A stretch of DNA of 64,000 nt from Methanocalculus alkaliphilus (GTDB lineage Archaea > Halobacteriota > Methanomicrobia > Methanomicrobiales > Methanocorpusculaceae): positions 124,001 to 188,000 of the forward strand of contig NZ_JALJYG010000003.1 of the NCBI RefSeq assembly GCF_024170505.1, written 5' to 3'. This document shows positions 17,466-26,363 of the stretch, one piece after another. Made by a program: the position numbers and the translations under genes. Numbering within the stretch: position 1 is the stretch's first letter; the number at the start of each line of letters is the position of its first letter. The notes under the pieces were generated by a model that made no database searches, was not told where the DNA came from, and saw only the letters and a program-made list of their open reading frames with translations.

Positions 17466-17603
17466 ATGGTTCAGCGTACGTACCCCGGCCACTGCCTCAT
17501 CGGAAAGAGGGCGACATTGAAGAGGGTTGATGAATGTGAGGAGGAGATGTCCCTGCCGGTGGTCAACTCCCCGCGATCAGGGCAGTGTGGATACGAAGGA
17601 TGA
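17466..17603 (+). CDS. possible 45-residue small protein coupled to the next gene
   Basis: ATG 17466 opens a 45-codon frame (MVQRTYPGHCLIGKRATLKR...) with three cysteines. It ends TGA at 17601-17603, overlapping the ATG at 17600 of the next gene in an ATGA arrangement like the real couplings in this window. There is no convincing Shine-Dalgarno and I recognise no family. It could be chance, or an upstream regulatory ORF. The rest of 17371-17465 shows nothing I can name. Confidence 0.3.
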   Translation: MVQRTYPGHCLIGKRATLKRVDECEEEMSLPVVNSPRSGQCGYEG

Positions 17604-18226
17604 AGACGGACAAGCCGGAGGCCGGGAAGAGCAGTACGAGGATGTACGCACAGTCGGAGCTCCTGAAACGGGGGTGGACAGCAAAACTGATCCAGCTCTT
17701 CGCACCTGAGCCGGATGCGATCAGGAAGAACCCATTCTTTGCAAAGGCCGCCCCGATGAAACTCTATGCCCCTGATCGGATTCATGAGATCGAGGGATCG
17801 GATCTCTTTATCGAGGCTTTTGAGAAGGCACGACGGCGGAAGGCCGGAGCTGCAAAGGCGGCTGCAACAAAGCGATCAGCACTCCTCGATCTCGTCAGCA
17901 GGATCGAGATCCAGATCGATGATGACAGGAATATCCTTGACAACGCCATAGAGTCCTATAATGGCTTTCATTTCATGCGTAGGCATGCAGATTATGAGCC
18001 GGCCTCAACCTTCTCAGATCCCCGTTTTCTTCAGAGGATCATGGTAAATTATGCCCGCCACAATCTCACCAGGTACGATGACCATATCGATGAGCTGTAC
18101 CGGAAGGTTGGAAAAGCGGAGGCATACCGCCTGCTGAAGAAGAAGACGCTCATCGGGGTCGGGAAGAGATATCCGTCACTTCGGGAGGAGTGCAGGCGGC
18201 AGATAGAAGAGATCGGGAAAAAATGA
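17600..18226 (+). CDS. conserved-looking protein of unknown function
   Basis: About 208 basic, helix-rich residues starting MKTDKPEAGKSSTRMYAQSELLKRGWTAKLIQLF. The region around residues 90-115 is Ala/Lys-rich and helical, followed by an acidic helix and ASTFSDPRFLQRIMVNYARHNLTRYDDHIDEL. The early motif SELLKRGWTAKLIQLFAPEPD resembles short segments seen in other proteins of small unknown families and could bind nucleic acid, but that is only an impression. No signal peptide or membrane helix. A GTG at 17585 is an alternative start. It converges with the helicase gene, leaving 13 bases. Confidence 0.65.
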   Translation: MKTDKPEAGKSSTRMYAQSELLKRGWTAKLIQLFAPEPDAIRKNPFFAKAAPMKLYAPDRIHEIEGSDLFIEAFEKARRRKAGAAKAAATKRSALLDLVSRIEIQIDDDRNILDNAIESYNGFHFMRRHADYEPASTFSDPRFLQRIMVNYARHNLTRYDDHIDELYRKVGKAEAYRLLKKKTLIGVGKRYPSLREECRRQIEEIGKK

Positions 18227-18239
18227 AAGAGGATTTGCC

Positions 18240-20264
18240 TTAACGCCTCTTCTTCTCCTCATCATCGGTCTTACATTCGAGATCCGCAAGGATCAACAGG
18301 GGATCCTCAACCTTCCGGACGAGCTTTCTAATCCGCATCAGCCGCTCGATGCCGATGAAATGCTCAGCCATCACCCGTCCAAACGGCGACAGCTCGATCA
18401 CCCCGCCACGGCGATGGACGATGCCATGTTTCTCCATCTCCGGAAGGGCATCCTCAAGGGTACCGACCATCTTCTGGTTCATCGACTCGAGATCACCCTC
18501 AATACCACGGGCGACGACGGCATTGGCGGCATATTCCTCGCTGCTCTCTTCCATCCCATAGAAGGGGGCGACCTCCTCCATAATCCCTTTGAGGAGCCGG
18601 AGTGCGATCTCCTCTTCCGTCGCCTTCGATTCACGGGAGTATGATCCCCCCGGCTCAGCAAGGATGACAACCCTGCCGGCATCATGGAAGTCCGGCCGTC
18701 CGGCCCGGCCCATCATCTGCTGAAACTCCTGGACGGTGAGCCATTCGATCCCCATCGCCAGGGCATCAAAGATCACCTGGGACGCAGGGAAGTCGACACC
18801 GGCGGCGAGGGCAGCCGTTGTGACGACCGCTGCGATCTTCCCCTTTGCAAACTTCGACTCGATATCCCGCCGCTCCTGTGCGGTGAGGCCGGCATGGTAG
18901 GGAGCGGCACGGGGGCCTATCGCCTCGGCGACCTGATGGCATCGTGCACGTGCATTGGTAAAGATGATCGTCTGCCCTTTGTAGCCTTTTGATGACTTCT
19001 TCCCAAACTCCTCAAAGACGAGCCGTTTGATCGTTGGTATCTTCGCGTCCCGTTCAACGAAGAGAAGGTGGCGGTCGAGTGGCACAGGACGTTCAGCATA
19101 GGTGACAAGGTGTGCATTCAGCTTCTTTGCAAGGAGATGGGGGGCTCCGATCGTCGCTGAGAGATAGATGAACTGTGCCTTGGGGGCGACATGCTTCAGC
19201 CGGGCGATCATCCCGTCAAGGCGATGGCCCCGCTCGGGATCTTCAAGCATCTGCACCTCATCGATGACGATGGTTCCTATCGACCGGAGCCGCCGGCCTC
19301 TCCTGAGGATATTATCCACCCCCTCATAGGTCCCGACGATGATATCAGAGCCGGCGTCCCTCCGGGCAACCGATCGCGTCTCAGGGAGGTTGAGCCTGGA
19401 TACCCCCGTCGAGAGGGAGACACTGGCGATATCCTTATACCGATCATTAAACCGTTCGTACTTCTGGTTCGCCAGCGCAACAAGGGGAACAAGGAAGAGA
19501 ACCCGCCCCCTCCCTTCAAGGAGATTCTTAAATCCCGCCATCTCACCGATGAAGGTCTTGCCACTTGCAGTCGCTGCAACAACAAGCTGGTGTTTTCCAA
19601 AGAGGAGACCTCCTTCAACGGCAAGCTGCTGGGCGGGCATCAGGGTCTCCACTCCGGCAACATCAAGGAAGGACCGTGGTACAGGGAGTTCGTCGAGGCG
19701 ATCTGTCTTCCCGACCGGATGTGCCTCGACCCTGTCATAGAGGCTCTTCTTCATATCGGGGCTCTCCGGCTGGATGATCGCAAGCACCGCCTCGAGATCA
19801 CGATGCTCCATCAGGAGATCCTCAATGTAGTTCCGTGTCTTCTTCCCGAGTTTCCGGAGATGGGAAAGTTCCCGGGAGAGCTCTTTCCGGGCACACTCAG
19901 GACAGATCTGCTCGCGGCCACACCGGATGGAGGTCTCCCTGTCAAGCGGGGTGACACGGTCCTCAAGCATGCAGATCCGGCAGAGACTGGTAAACTCAAA
20001 TGATATCTGAAGACTTGCGAGGAACTCCTCCATCTGGGGATCTCGCATGGTCAGATGGACACTCCCCTGACGCAGAGCAATGAGAAGATCTTTTGTTGGT
20101 GTCTTCTGAAGATGGGATGCCCCCGGACGCCGGATCATAAACTCATCCGGGCGAATCCCCTTCGTCGTCCTGGCAAGGGAGACGGTTCCGATATGCCGGA
20201 TTCTCCTATCATCATAAAAGATGATCCGGTATGCCTTCTTCCACGGGAGGATTATGGCGCTCAT
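18240..20264 (-). CDS. Ski2-like superfamily 2 helicase with N-terminal zinc-binding domain
   Basis: A 674-residue protein. The N-terminal 200 residues contain LCRICMLEDRV and CGREQICPECARKEL, a likely Zn site, plus a helical part; I believe this corresponds to the archaeal DUF5814 group but cannot verify it. The helicase core has ATASGKT (motif I), DEVQMLED (motif II), SATIGAP (III), AAGVDFPASQV (V) and QQMMGRAGRP (VI), typical of Ski2/Hel308 relatives. A winged-helix-like and helical end follows. A role in RNA or DNA remodelling is likely, but the substrate is unknown. It starts 6 bases after the upstream regulator gene stops, so it is co-transcribed with it. Confidence 0.88.
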   Translation of the reverse strand: MSAIILPWKKAYRIIFYDDRRIRHIGTVSLARTTKGIRPDEFMIRRPGASHLQKTPTKDLLIALRQGSVHLTMRDPQMEEFLASLQISFEFTSLCRICMLEDRVTPLDRETSIRCGREQICPECARKELSRELSHLRKLGKKTRNYIEDLLMEHRDLEAVLAIIQPESPDMKKSLYDRVEAHPVGKTDRLDELPVPRSFLDVAGVETLMPAQQLAVEGGLLFGKHQLVVAATASGKTFIGEMAGFKNLLEGRGRVLFLVPLVALANQKYERFNDRYKDIASVSLSTGVSRLNLPETRSVARRDAGSDIIVGTYEGVDNILRRGRRLRSIGTIVIDEVQMLEDPERGHRLDGMIARLKHVAPKAQFIYLSATIGAPHLLAKKLNAHLVTYAERPVPLDRHLLFVERDAKIPTIKRLVFEEFGKKSSKGYKGQTIIFTNARARCHQVAEAIGPRAAPYHAGLTAQERRDIESKFAKGKIAAVVTTAALAAGVDFPASQVIFDALAMGIEWLTVQEFQQMMGRAGRPDFHDAGRVVILAEPGGSYSRESKATEEEIALRLLKGIMEEVAPFYGMEESSEEYAANAVVARGIEGDLESMNQKMVGTLEDALPEMEKHGIVHRRGGVIELSPFGRVMAEHFIGIERLMRIRKLVRKVEDPLLILADLECKTDDEEKKRR

Positions 20265-20270
20265 GATAGA

Positions 20271-21080
20271 CTATGGAGCCGCCAGATCATGGATCGCATA
20301 CGAAAGGCCGGCAGTCTCCAGCCGTTTGATGAAATCGGTAAATTCTGAATCGACGATGAGAATAGCACAGGTCAGCCCGTGGAATGCCGCCTCGATCACC
20401 CCTTCCCGGGCTCCATAGAACATATCGGATCTGATACCGGCCTTCTTCAGCGTCATGTATGCCTCAAGTCCGACAGCACCGACGATCTCTGCTTTCTGGA
20501 CTATCCGGAAGAGCTTCTCCTGCTCGATCACAGAAGAGCCCCCACGCTCGATACGGGGGACTTTACAGACACAGATCGATCCCTCGGTATGATCGATGAT
20601 CCCATTTAACCGGGCGACACCGACATCGCTCCCTTTCCGGGCATCCGAGATGACAACACCCATCGCAGCCTGTGGCTCCTTACCGGCGTACAATAGTCCC
20701 TTTTTCATGAAGACGCCGACCTCATCCCCTTTCCTGAGGTCTTCTGCTGCAAGTGCCGCCCAGACAGCGACCTGCTGAATGATATCACGCCGTATATGCC
20801 GGGCGTAGCTCTCGAGCTGTTCCGCACTCTGTAAAACCCACTCGATACCCTTCCGGGTAACAGCATACCGCCCCCGGCCTTCAGCACTGATGAGACCATC
20901 ATCGGAGAGATCACGGATATACTCAGAGATTGCCTGCGGGGTTACCCCGAGCTTTTCAGCAATCTCCTGCTGGCGGACTGATGGCTGATGCTCGGCCACC
21001 TCGACCAGCACCTGGAACCGGGTCGTCTCCCGCTTGCTCCGAAGCAGGGTACTGAGAGGATCGTTATCGGTCCCCTTCAA
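20271..21080 (-). CDS. winged helix-turn-helix regulator with C-terminal sensor-like domain
   Basis: A 269-residue protein. An N-terminal winged HTH (EIAEKLGVTPQAISEYIRDLSDDGLI, about 40-65, then the wing GRGRYAVTRKG) is followed by a helical linker. A larger alpha/beta domain of about 160 residues begins AAEDLRKGDEVGVFMKKGLLYAG, and contains GADV-like and glycine-rich strands. Similar proteins are common in methanogens and are annotated simply as transcriptional regulators; the ligand is unknown. Its first 17 bases lie inside the end of the preceding HTH gene, and the helicase follows within 6 bases. Confidence 0.75.
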   Translation of the reverse strand: MKGTDNDPLSTLLRSKRETTRFQVLVEVAEHQPSVRQQEIAEKLGVTPQAISEYIRDLSDDGLISAEGRGRYAVTRKGIEWVLQSAEQLESYARHIRRDIIQQVAVWAALAAEDLRKGDEVGVFMKKGLLYAGKEPQAAMGVVISDARKGSDVGVARLNGIIDHTEGSICVCKVPRIERGGSSVIEQEKLFRIVQKAEIVGAVGLEAYMTLKKAGIRSDMFYGAREGVIEAAFHGLTCAILIVDSEFTDFIKRLETAGLSYAIHDLAAP

Positions 21081-21579
21081 GAAGAATCAACCCCTGCCCC
21101 CGCACATCAAATACAGGGAGGCGCTTTGCAATTCCCTTGACATAGATGGGTTTGACCCCCACCTTGCGCGCAATCTCTCCAATCGAGGTGTTTCCGGATG
21201 TCACCTCACCCATTATTTTATCCGATAGATCCCTGAGTGATTCGTCGTTTGATGTTGATATATAGAGCATTGAGACGAGATCTTCCATTGAACACTGGAA
21301 GTTCGCCCTGAATTTGAGATAGTTTACCCTGTACTCCTTCTCGGGCTTTTTTCCGGGAACAGTCCGCCATTGTTCCTCGATGAGATTTCCTTTCTTCAGC
21401 ATGCGGAGGCAGCTGTTGATACATGCCTTATCATGATGTTCACATAGCTCCGCTTCTGTCACCCATGACTTTGAGAGCATTTCATACACAACTTTATATC
21501 CAGAGTTGTTAAAAGTAACAAGGAGAGGTACGAGCTCTACCGGGTCACTCACAATTTTTGTCTTCGGATGATCAGTCAC
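21064..21579 (-). CDS. ArsR-like winged-helix protein
   Basis: A 171-residue protein. The N-terminal part (LVTFNNSGYKVVYEMLSKSWVTEAELCEHHDKACINSCLRMLKKGNLIEEQW) has the layout of a winged HTH reading gene state in monomers or dimers. The C-terminus (NTSIGEIARKVGVKPIYVKGIAKRL) looks like a second HTH. It contains a CEHHDKAC cluster that might bind metal or sense redox, which is speculative. The start is GTG 21579. It is first of three minus-strand genes and divergent from hypF, so it could regulate either side. Confidence 0.7.
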   Translation of the reverse strand: MTDHPKTKIVSDPVELVPLLVTFNNSGYKVVYEMLSKSWVTEAELCEHHDKACINSCLRMLKKGNLIEEQWRTVPGKKPEKEYRVNYLKFRANFQCSMEDLVSMLYISTSNDESLRDLSDKIMGEVTSGNTSIGEIARKVGVKPIYVKGIAKRLPVFDVRGQGLILLEGDR

Positions 21580-21635
21580 TGCAAAAACCCTGTGTACTAT
21601 ATTGCCCTGTAATTCTATAACCTTATTGATAATCC
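21580..21635. promoter_or_regulatory. divergent promoter region, HTH regulator / hypF
   Basis: A 56-base AT-rich gap with GTACTATATTG (21594-21604) and TTCTATAACC (21611-21620) as TATA candidates for opposite strands. There is no obvious Shine-Dalgarno for hypF, so its transcript may have little or no leader. Confidence 0.35.
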
Positions 21636-23867
21636 ATGCGGAGATCGGGCACCATAATTATCCGCGGGATCGTTCAGGGAGTCGGATTCCGCCCTTTCGT
21701 GTATGCTGCTGCACAATCGCTTGGCATACATGGAACAGTGACGAACCTCGGCAGCGAAGTCATCATTCATGCCGGGGGAGAGAGGTTCGATGAGTTTCTC
21801 CAGAAGATTCAGATCGGACCGAGGCTCTCGGTTATCGACGATTTTCTTGTGTATCCACTCGAAGGGGTGATACCTGATGGTTTTCATATTCTTGAGAGCG
21901 GACCTGGCAACCTGACAGGCCTCATCCCCCCTGATGTTGCCATATGCGACCATTGTATCGAAGATATATACGAGAGAGGGGGGCACTATTTTGGGTACTG
22001 GGCGACATCCTGCGTCGATTGCGGCCCCCGGTACAGCATCATCCGCGCGCTCCCGTATGATCGAATACGGACGACAATGGACCATTTTCCCCCCTGCACA
22101 ATCTGCGAAGGCGATTACACGAATCCACTCTCAAGGCGCCACCATGCCCAGACAATCGCCTGTGCAGAATGTGGGCCGACGCTTGCGCTCATGGATCGGG
22201 ATGGGAACACCCCCCCTGATACCGATACCATACAGCGAGCGGCAGAGCTCCTTGATGCCGGGAAGATCCTTGCGATCCGGGGTATTGGCGGTTTTCATAT
22301 CGCATGTATCGAGTCTGCTGCGGAACGGCTCAAATCACTCCTTGGCAGAACAGAGCAGCCGCTTGCCATCATGGCTGAGTATGATGTCGCCGATGAGATG
22401 ACCATCATCCATCCCGAAGATGCAGAGAGCCTCAGGAGCCCTGCCCGGCCGATCGTCGTCCTCGAAAAGAGGGATCACTCAGCCCATGAGACGATCTCAA
22501 ACCTCCATACCATCGGGGTGATGCTCCCCTACACCGGCCTGCACCATCTCCTCTTCTCCCACCTCAGATCCCCTCTCCTCGTGATGACGAGCGCCAATAC
22601 GCCAGGCGACCCGATGATCACCGAGATAGATCAGGCGATGTCCCGTCTTCGCGGCACAGTTGATTATTTCCTCACGCATAACCGGGAGATTATGAACCGG
22701 TGTGACGATTCGGTCGTTCGTGACGGACTCATCATCCGCCTCTCACGCGGCATGGCCCCGAAGAGGAGCAGAATTGATCTTGGAGAGAAGGCGATCCTTG
22801 CTGTCGGCCCTGAACTGAATGCCAATGCGACAATCTACAAAGACGGTATCTGTATCACCTCGCCGCATATCGGGAATATCAGAAATCCACCAACTCTCCG
22901 ATACCTTGAGGAGACCGTCGACCGACTCCGTACTCTCACCGGGATCACCCCTGAGATCATCGCCTGTGATGCCCATCCCCAGTTCCTCTCAACACGGTAT
23001 GCAAAGAACCTTGCAGAAGAGCTTGGAGCAGATCTCATCCCCGTCCAGCACCACCGGGCACATATCGCGGCAGCGACGTCGGAGGAGTGCATAGGTATCG
23101 CCATCGACGGGGTCGGATACGGGGATGACGGGACGGTCTGGGGCGGAGAGATCTTTGCAGGGAAGGCCCCGGAGTATGCACGGGTCGGACATCTTGAGGA
23201 GGTCCTGATGCCCGGAGGCGATGCAGCGACACGCCATCCGGAACGGATGCTCTATGGCATCATCCAGAGGGATGAGATCCTTGATCTCCTCAGCGACCGT
23301 GGCTGGAATGATGTTGCCCTCTCAGCCCTCGCCCACCAGGTCAGCAGGCGGTTTAACACCACCACGACAACAAGCACCGGAAGGGTTCTCGATGCCGCCT
23401 CTGCCCTTCTCGGCCTCTGCCGTGAACGAACCTATGATGGCGAACCTGCGATGCGGCTCGAGGCGGCAGCCGCCCATGGATCCCCAACAGACTGGGAGAT
23501 CACCATCCATGATTCCGGAGGTACAGCAACACTCCTGACAACCCATCTCATGGAGAGGGCATTAGCAGAATATCTGCCATATACCAGTGAGCCGCCAATG
23601 GTACGCAGACGTGCTGTTGCAGATATCGCAGCGTCGTTTCAGTATAACCTGGCACGCGGGATCGCCCGTCTCGCCATTCTGGCAGCAGAAGAGACCGGGA
23701 TCATGACGGCTGCCCTCTCCGGAGGCGTCTGCTATAACGGGATGATACGGAGTACCATCTGCTCTGAACTGAGCGACCATGGCGTCCGACCAATCATCAA
23801 TAGCGACTATCCTCTTGGGGATGGTTGTATCTCGTATGGCCAGACAATAATGGCCGGGAGACGTTGA
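21636..23867 (+). CDS. hypF: carbamoyltransferase HypF, [NiFe]-hydrogenase maturation
   Basis: A 743-residue protein that makes the thiocarbamate on HypE from carbamoyl phosphate, the source of the CN ligands of [NiFe]-hydrogenases. Domain order is as expected: acylphosphatase (GIVQGVGFRPFVY, 1-90); two zinc fingers of the C-x2-C-x18-C-x2-C type (CDHCIEDIYE...CVDCGPRY and CTICEGDYTN...CAECGP); a YrdC-like domain (about 195-370, LAIRGIGGFHIAC); and a Kae1-like domain with VQHHRAHIAAA (about 380-743). Length is normal. Methanogens need it for F420-reducing and other hydrogenases; none is in the window. Confidence 0.97.
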   Translation: MRRSGTIIIRGIVQGVGFRPFVYAAAQSLGIHGTVTNLGSEVIIHAGGERFDEFLQKIQIGPRLSVIDDFLVYPLEGVIPDGFHILESGPGNLTGLIPPDVAICDHCIEDIYERGGHYFGYWATSCVDCGPRYSIIRALPYDRIRTTMDHFPPCTICEGDYTNPLSRRHHAQTIACAECGPTLALMDRDGNTPPDTDTIQRAAELLDAGKILAIRGIGGFHIACIESAAERLKSLLGRTEQPLAIMAEYDVADEMTIIHPEDAESLRSPARPIVVLEKRDHSAHETISNLHTIGVMLPYTGLHHLLFSHLRSPLLVMTSANTPGDPMITEIDQAMSRLRGTVDYFLTHNREIMNRCDDSVVRDGLIIRLSRGMAPKRSRIDLGEKAILAVGPELNANATIYKDGICITSPHIGNIRNPPTLRYLEETVDRLRTLTGITPEIIACDAHPQFLSTRYAKNLAEELGADLIPVQHHRAHIAAATSEECIGIAIDGVGYGDDGTVWGGEIFAGKAPEYARVGHLEEVLMPGGDAATRHPERMLYGIIQRDEILDLLSDRGWNDVALSALAHQVSRRFNTTTTTSTGRVLDAASALLGLCRERTYDGEPAMRLEAAAAHGSPTDWEITIHDSGGTATLLTTHLMERALAEYLPYTSEPPMVRRRAVADIAASFQYNLARGIARLAILAAEETGIMTAALSGGVCYNGMIRSTICSELSDHGVRPIINSDYPLGDGCISYGQTIMAGRR

Positions 23868-23872
23868 GATGT

Positions 23873-24475
23873 ATGGACCCACGCGAGTATGAGCCGGAGA
23901 TCAGAGAGTTTGGAGATCCTCCGGATAATCCCGATGAGGTAGTACTCGTCGAGCTGAAGCTCACCAAAGTGATGCAGCTCTACAATACCCTTGATCCGGC
24001 TCCATTTTATGAAAAAGAACTCGACCCGGATGCAGAAGAGTACATCTACTCATGGTTTGAGGAGATCCCCTTCGACCAGAAAGTCCGGATCATCATCTAT
24101 CTTCCTGTCGAACTCATCTCCCATGAGGTGACGGAGAATATGAGGAAGGCGGTGAAGAACCATTTCCTCTATCTCAGAGGGCTTGCTGAACACTCCCTCT
24201 CGGTCCAGATGAAGCGGGAACGGAAGAATATGGTGATCGGTATCCTCTTCCTCTTCCTCTGCCTGACGATCAGCCAGCATGCCAATGAGATCTTCGAGCA
24301 GGGATCACTTGCCGAGCTGATCGCCGAGTCGCTGATCATCATCGGGTGGGTCGCACTCTGGAGACCGGTTCAGTTCTTCCTGTACGACTGGTGGCCGGTT
24401 AGAAAGCGAAGAAAACTCTGCAGGAAGATTGCCGAGACGGAACTGATTGTCACATCCCAGAAGGCAGGTATCTGA
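23873..24475 (+). CDS. membrane protein of unknown function
   Basis: A 200-residue protein starting MDPREYEPEIREFGDPPDNPDEVVLVEL, five bases after the hypF stop; a longer frame from 23825 lies inside hypF and is rejected. The N-terminal 130 residues are acidic and soluble. Two transmembrane helices follow (MVIGILFLFLCLTIS and LIIIGWVALWRPVQFFLYDW) and a basic cytosolic tail (KRRKLCRKIAE). No catalytic motif is visible. Co-transcription with hypF is likely from the spacing, but a role in hydrogenase maturation is not implied. Confidence 0.75.
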   Translation: MDPREYEPEIREFGDPPDNPDEVVLVELKLTKVMQLYNTLDPAPFYEKELDPDAEEYIYSWFEEIPFDQKVRIIIYLPVELISHEVTENMRKAVKNHFLYLRGLAEHSLSVQMKRERKNMVIGILFLFLCLTISQHANEIFEQGSLAELIAESLIIIGWVALWRPVQFFLYDWWPVRKRRKLCRKIAETELIVTSQKAGI

Positions 24476-24501
24476 TCTCCTGTAATACAGATACAAGAAC
24501 G

Positions 24502-24515
24502 AGACGATATCGTCT
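24502..24515. repeat. 14-base perfect palindrome between convergent genes
   Basis: AGACGATATCGTCT is self-complementary and lies in the 63-base gap between two convergent genes. It may form a bidirectional transcript-end hairpin or be a protein-binding site. Confidence 0.5.
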
Positions 24516-24529
24516 GTGGATAGAAAATC

Positions 24530-24537
24530 AAAAAAAA
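24530..24537 (-). terminator. U-tract terminator of the ribosomal-protein operon
   Basis: Eight consecutive As on the plus strand give a U8 tract directly after the P1 stop codon on the minus strand. This is a typical archaeal terminator. Confidence 0.6.
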
Positions 24538-24538
24538 T

Positions 24539-24850
24539 TTAGCCGAAGAGGGCACCAAGGCCGGCCATTCCGGACTCTTCTTCCTCTTCCTTCTTCTCTT
24601 CTTCTTCTTCCTCTTCAGCAGGTGCAGCGGCGGCTGCAGCTGCAGGTGCAGCGGCGGCAGCGGCTACTGGTGCAGCAGCTGCCTTGCTGATGGCTTCCTC
24701 AACATCAACGCCATCAAGGGCGGCGACGAGTGCCTTCACACGGGATTCGTTAACAGCGATACCTGCGGCAGAGAGAACTGCCTGGACGGATTCTTCATCG
24801 ATTGATTTTTCTGCAGAGTGCAATAAGAGAGCAGCGTAGATATACTCCAT
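24539..24850 (-). CDS. rpl12: ribosomal protein P1 (archaeal L12)
   Basis: A 103-residue archaeal stalk protein. The N-terminal dimerisation and P0-binding part starts [21 protein letters not shown] long Ala-rich hinge (about 58-80) follows, then a Glu/Lys acidic segment and the conserved C-terminus [11 protein letters not shown] that recruits elongation factors to the ribosome. It is encoded 10 bases after P0 and preceded by GGTGA. It is the last gene of the L11-L1-P0-P1 unit. Confidence 0.97.
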   Translation of the reverse strand: MEYIYAALLLHSAEKSIDEESVQAVLSAAGIAVNESRVKALVAALDGVDVEEAISKAAAAPVAAAAAAPAAAAAAAPAEEEEEEEKKEEEEESGMAGLGALFG

Positions 24851-24860
24851 AATTCGTCAC

Positions 24861-25709
24861 CTATTCTACTAATGCTTTGATTGTGTTCATCTGTCTGTAT
24901 GCCTTTGAGATGATCTCGTCAATGACGGCCTTCTCATAGATAGCAGCCTCTATACCGAGACCGCGTGCATCACGGACAGCCTTTCCAATGATCGCCTCGA
25001 TGGTAAACGCAGTCGGATAGGCTGCATTAACCGAGAGATTGAATGCCTGCTGGACAGCAAGAACGAGCTTGTTATAATATTCAGTCTCGTCGATGCCAAG
25101 TACGTCGGGGAAGTACAGCTGATCCTGATACAGAGCGACGTGAAGGGAGAGACCAACATCCATCGGTGCAACACCGAGTTTTGCAAGAATTCCGACCTGT
25201 TTACGGTCGACAGGCTCTCCAGCCTTTACAATCGTCTTTGTCTCTCGAATCTTGACCTTTCCGCCTTCGATGGTCGCAGGGATGCCTGCCTGCTGGAGCT
25301 CACTGACAATCGGACCTGGCTTAAAGCTGGTTGGTCCTTTTGCAACAACGATATCCTCAGGAGCGATCTCGCCGGCTTTGGCGGTACGCTTCGTCTTCGT
25401 CTGCTCAAGGGCTTTGAAGAGCTTGAAAGGATTATCATTTGTGAAGATCAGTGCAGAGTGGCCGGTGATATGTTCTTTCAGATCCTCAAAGCTGCCACCA
25501 AGTTCTGTGAACGCATGCTCAATGAGCGTGTTTCGCATCACTTTGATCTCTGTGGTAGCCCGAAGATTCCGACGAATCTGCTGGAACTGTGTAGCGGGAA
25601 TGCCGTATGTGTCAATGAGACCCACAAGGCCATACTCCCCTACGTTCTTCTTCACTTCTTCAATCTCGTCCCGCTTCCACTGAGGAAGGTGGCGTGTGTA
25701 CACTGCCAT
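24861..25709 (-). CDS. rplP0: ribosomal protein P0 (archaeal L10), without acidic tail
   Basis: A 282-residue stalk base protein. Its rRNA-binding domain begins MAVYTRHLPQWKRDEIEE and includes TTEIKVMRNTLIEHAF. The inserted domain follows (about 105-180), then the helical spine for P1 dimers (AYPTAFTIEAIIGKAVRDARGLG...). It ends at MNTIKALVE, with no Ala/Glu-rich linker and no terminal GLGALFG-type tail, both usual in archaeal P0 of about 310-340 residues. The stop is real: P1 begins 10 bases later with its own ribosome site. The ATG directly follows the L1 stop. Confidence 0.95.
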   Translation of the reverse strand: MAVYTRHLPQWKRDEIEEVKKNVGEYGLVGLIDTYGIPATQFQQIRRNLRATTEIKVMRNTLIEHAFTELGGSFEDLKEHITGHSALIFTNDNPFKLFKALEQTKTKRTAKAGEIAPEDIVVAKGPTSFKPGPIVSELQQAGIPATIEGGKVKIRETKTIVKAGEPVDRKQVGILAKLGVAPMDVGLSLHVALYQDQLYFPDVLGIDETEYYNKLVLAVQQAFNLSVNAAYPTAFTIEAIIGKAVRDARGLGIEAAIYEKAVIDEIISKAYRQMNTIKALVE

Positions 25710-26351
25710 CTAGATCACCCTCACTGCAGGGCCCATCGTCGTCTTGACGAAGACCGAGCGGATATTCTGTGGCCCCTGATCAAGGCTTGACTCAACTCTC
25801 TTCAGGATAGTGTTGATATTTTCGGTTATCTGTTCAGGCGACATCTCAGTCGTCCCGACCTTGGCCGAGAAACTCATCTTATCCTTTGTCCGGACCCTGA
25901 TGGAACCACGCAGACGCTCAACAATGGGTCTGATATCCTGTCCCGGTGGGATCGGCATCGGCATCTTGCCGCGTGGACCAAGTCGTGGACCTAACCATCG
26001 GCCAACAAGTGGCATAACGGCAGTCTCTGCAAGGAAGAAGTTGTACTCACATGCAACCTGTCTGGCTTCACGTGGAGCACCTCCCAGGCGTTCGATCTCC
26101 TCGGGGCCGATGATGATATCAACACCCGCTTCTTTCGCCTGTGAAGTTATTTCTCCCTTGCCCAAGACCGCGATCTTTTTGGTGCCTGCACTCTCAGGCA
26201 GAAGAATCGTCTCATCAATACGGTTTTTCGGCTGGGCCATGTCGATGTTCTTGAGGTTGACCGTCAGGTCGACACTCTCACGGAACTTCCGCTCTGGCGC
26301 CAGTTCGATAGCCTCGGATACGGCCTTGAGAATTTGGGTTTTATCAACCAT
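25710..26351 (-). CDS. rpl1: ribosomal protein L1
   Basis: A 213-residue protein of the L1 stalk, which helps release E-site tRNA. It starts MVDKTQILKAVSEAIELAPERKFRESVDL and contains the conserved GRWLGPRLGPRGKMPMPIPP and SFSAKVGTTEMSPEQI. In archaea L1 also represses its own mRNA by binding a site that mimics its rRNA site. The leader of this gene contains such a candidate (see 26364-26398). The Shine-Dalgarno GGAGG overlaps the base of that hairpin. Confidence 0.97.
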   Translation of the reverse strand: MVDKTQILKAVSEAIELAPERKFRESVDLTVNLKNIDMAQPKNRIDETILLPESAGTKKIAVLGKGEITSQAKEAGVDIIIGPEEIERLGGAPREARQVACEYNFFLAETAVMPLVGRWLGPRLGPRGKMPMPIPPGQDIRPIVERLRGSIRVRTKDKMSFSAKVGTTEMSPEQITENINTILKRVESSLDQGPQNIRSVFVKTTMGPAVRVI

Positions 26352-26363
26352 TTGATGATGCCT

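Noticed and set aside
19191-20003. 270-residue frame antisense to the helicase
   Set aside because: No recognisable domain; the minus-strand helicase has all its motifs in this stretch.
24590-24680. Low-complexity repeat of CTT/GCA triplets
   Set aside because: It is the acidic tail and Ala hinge of ribosomal P1.
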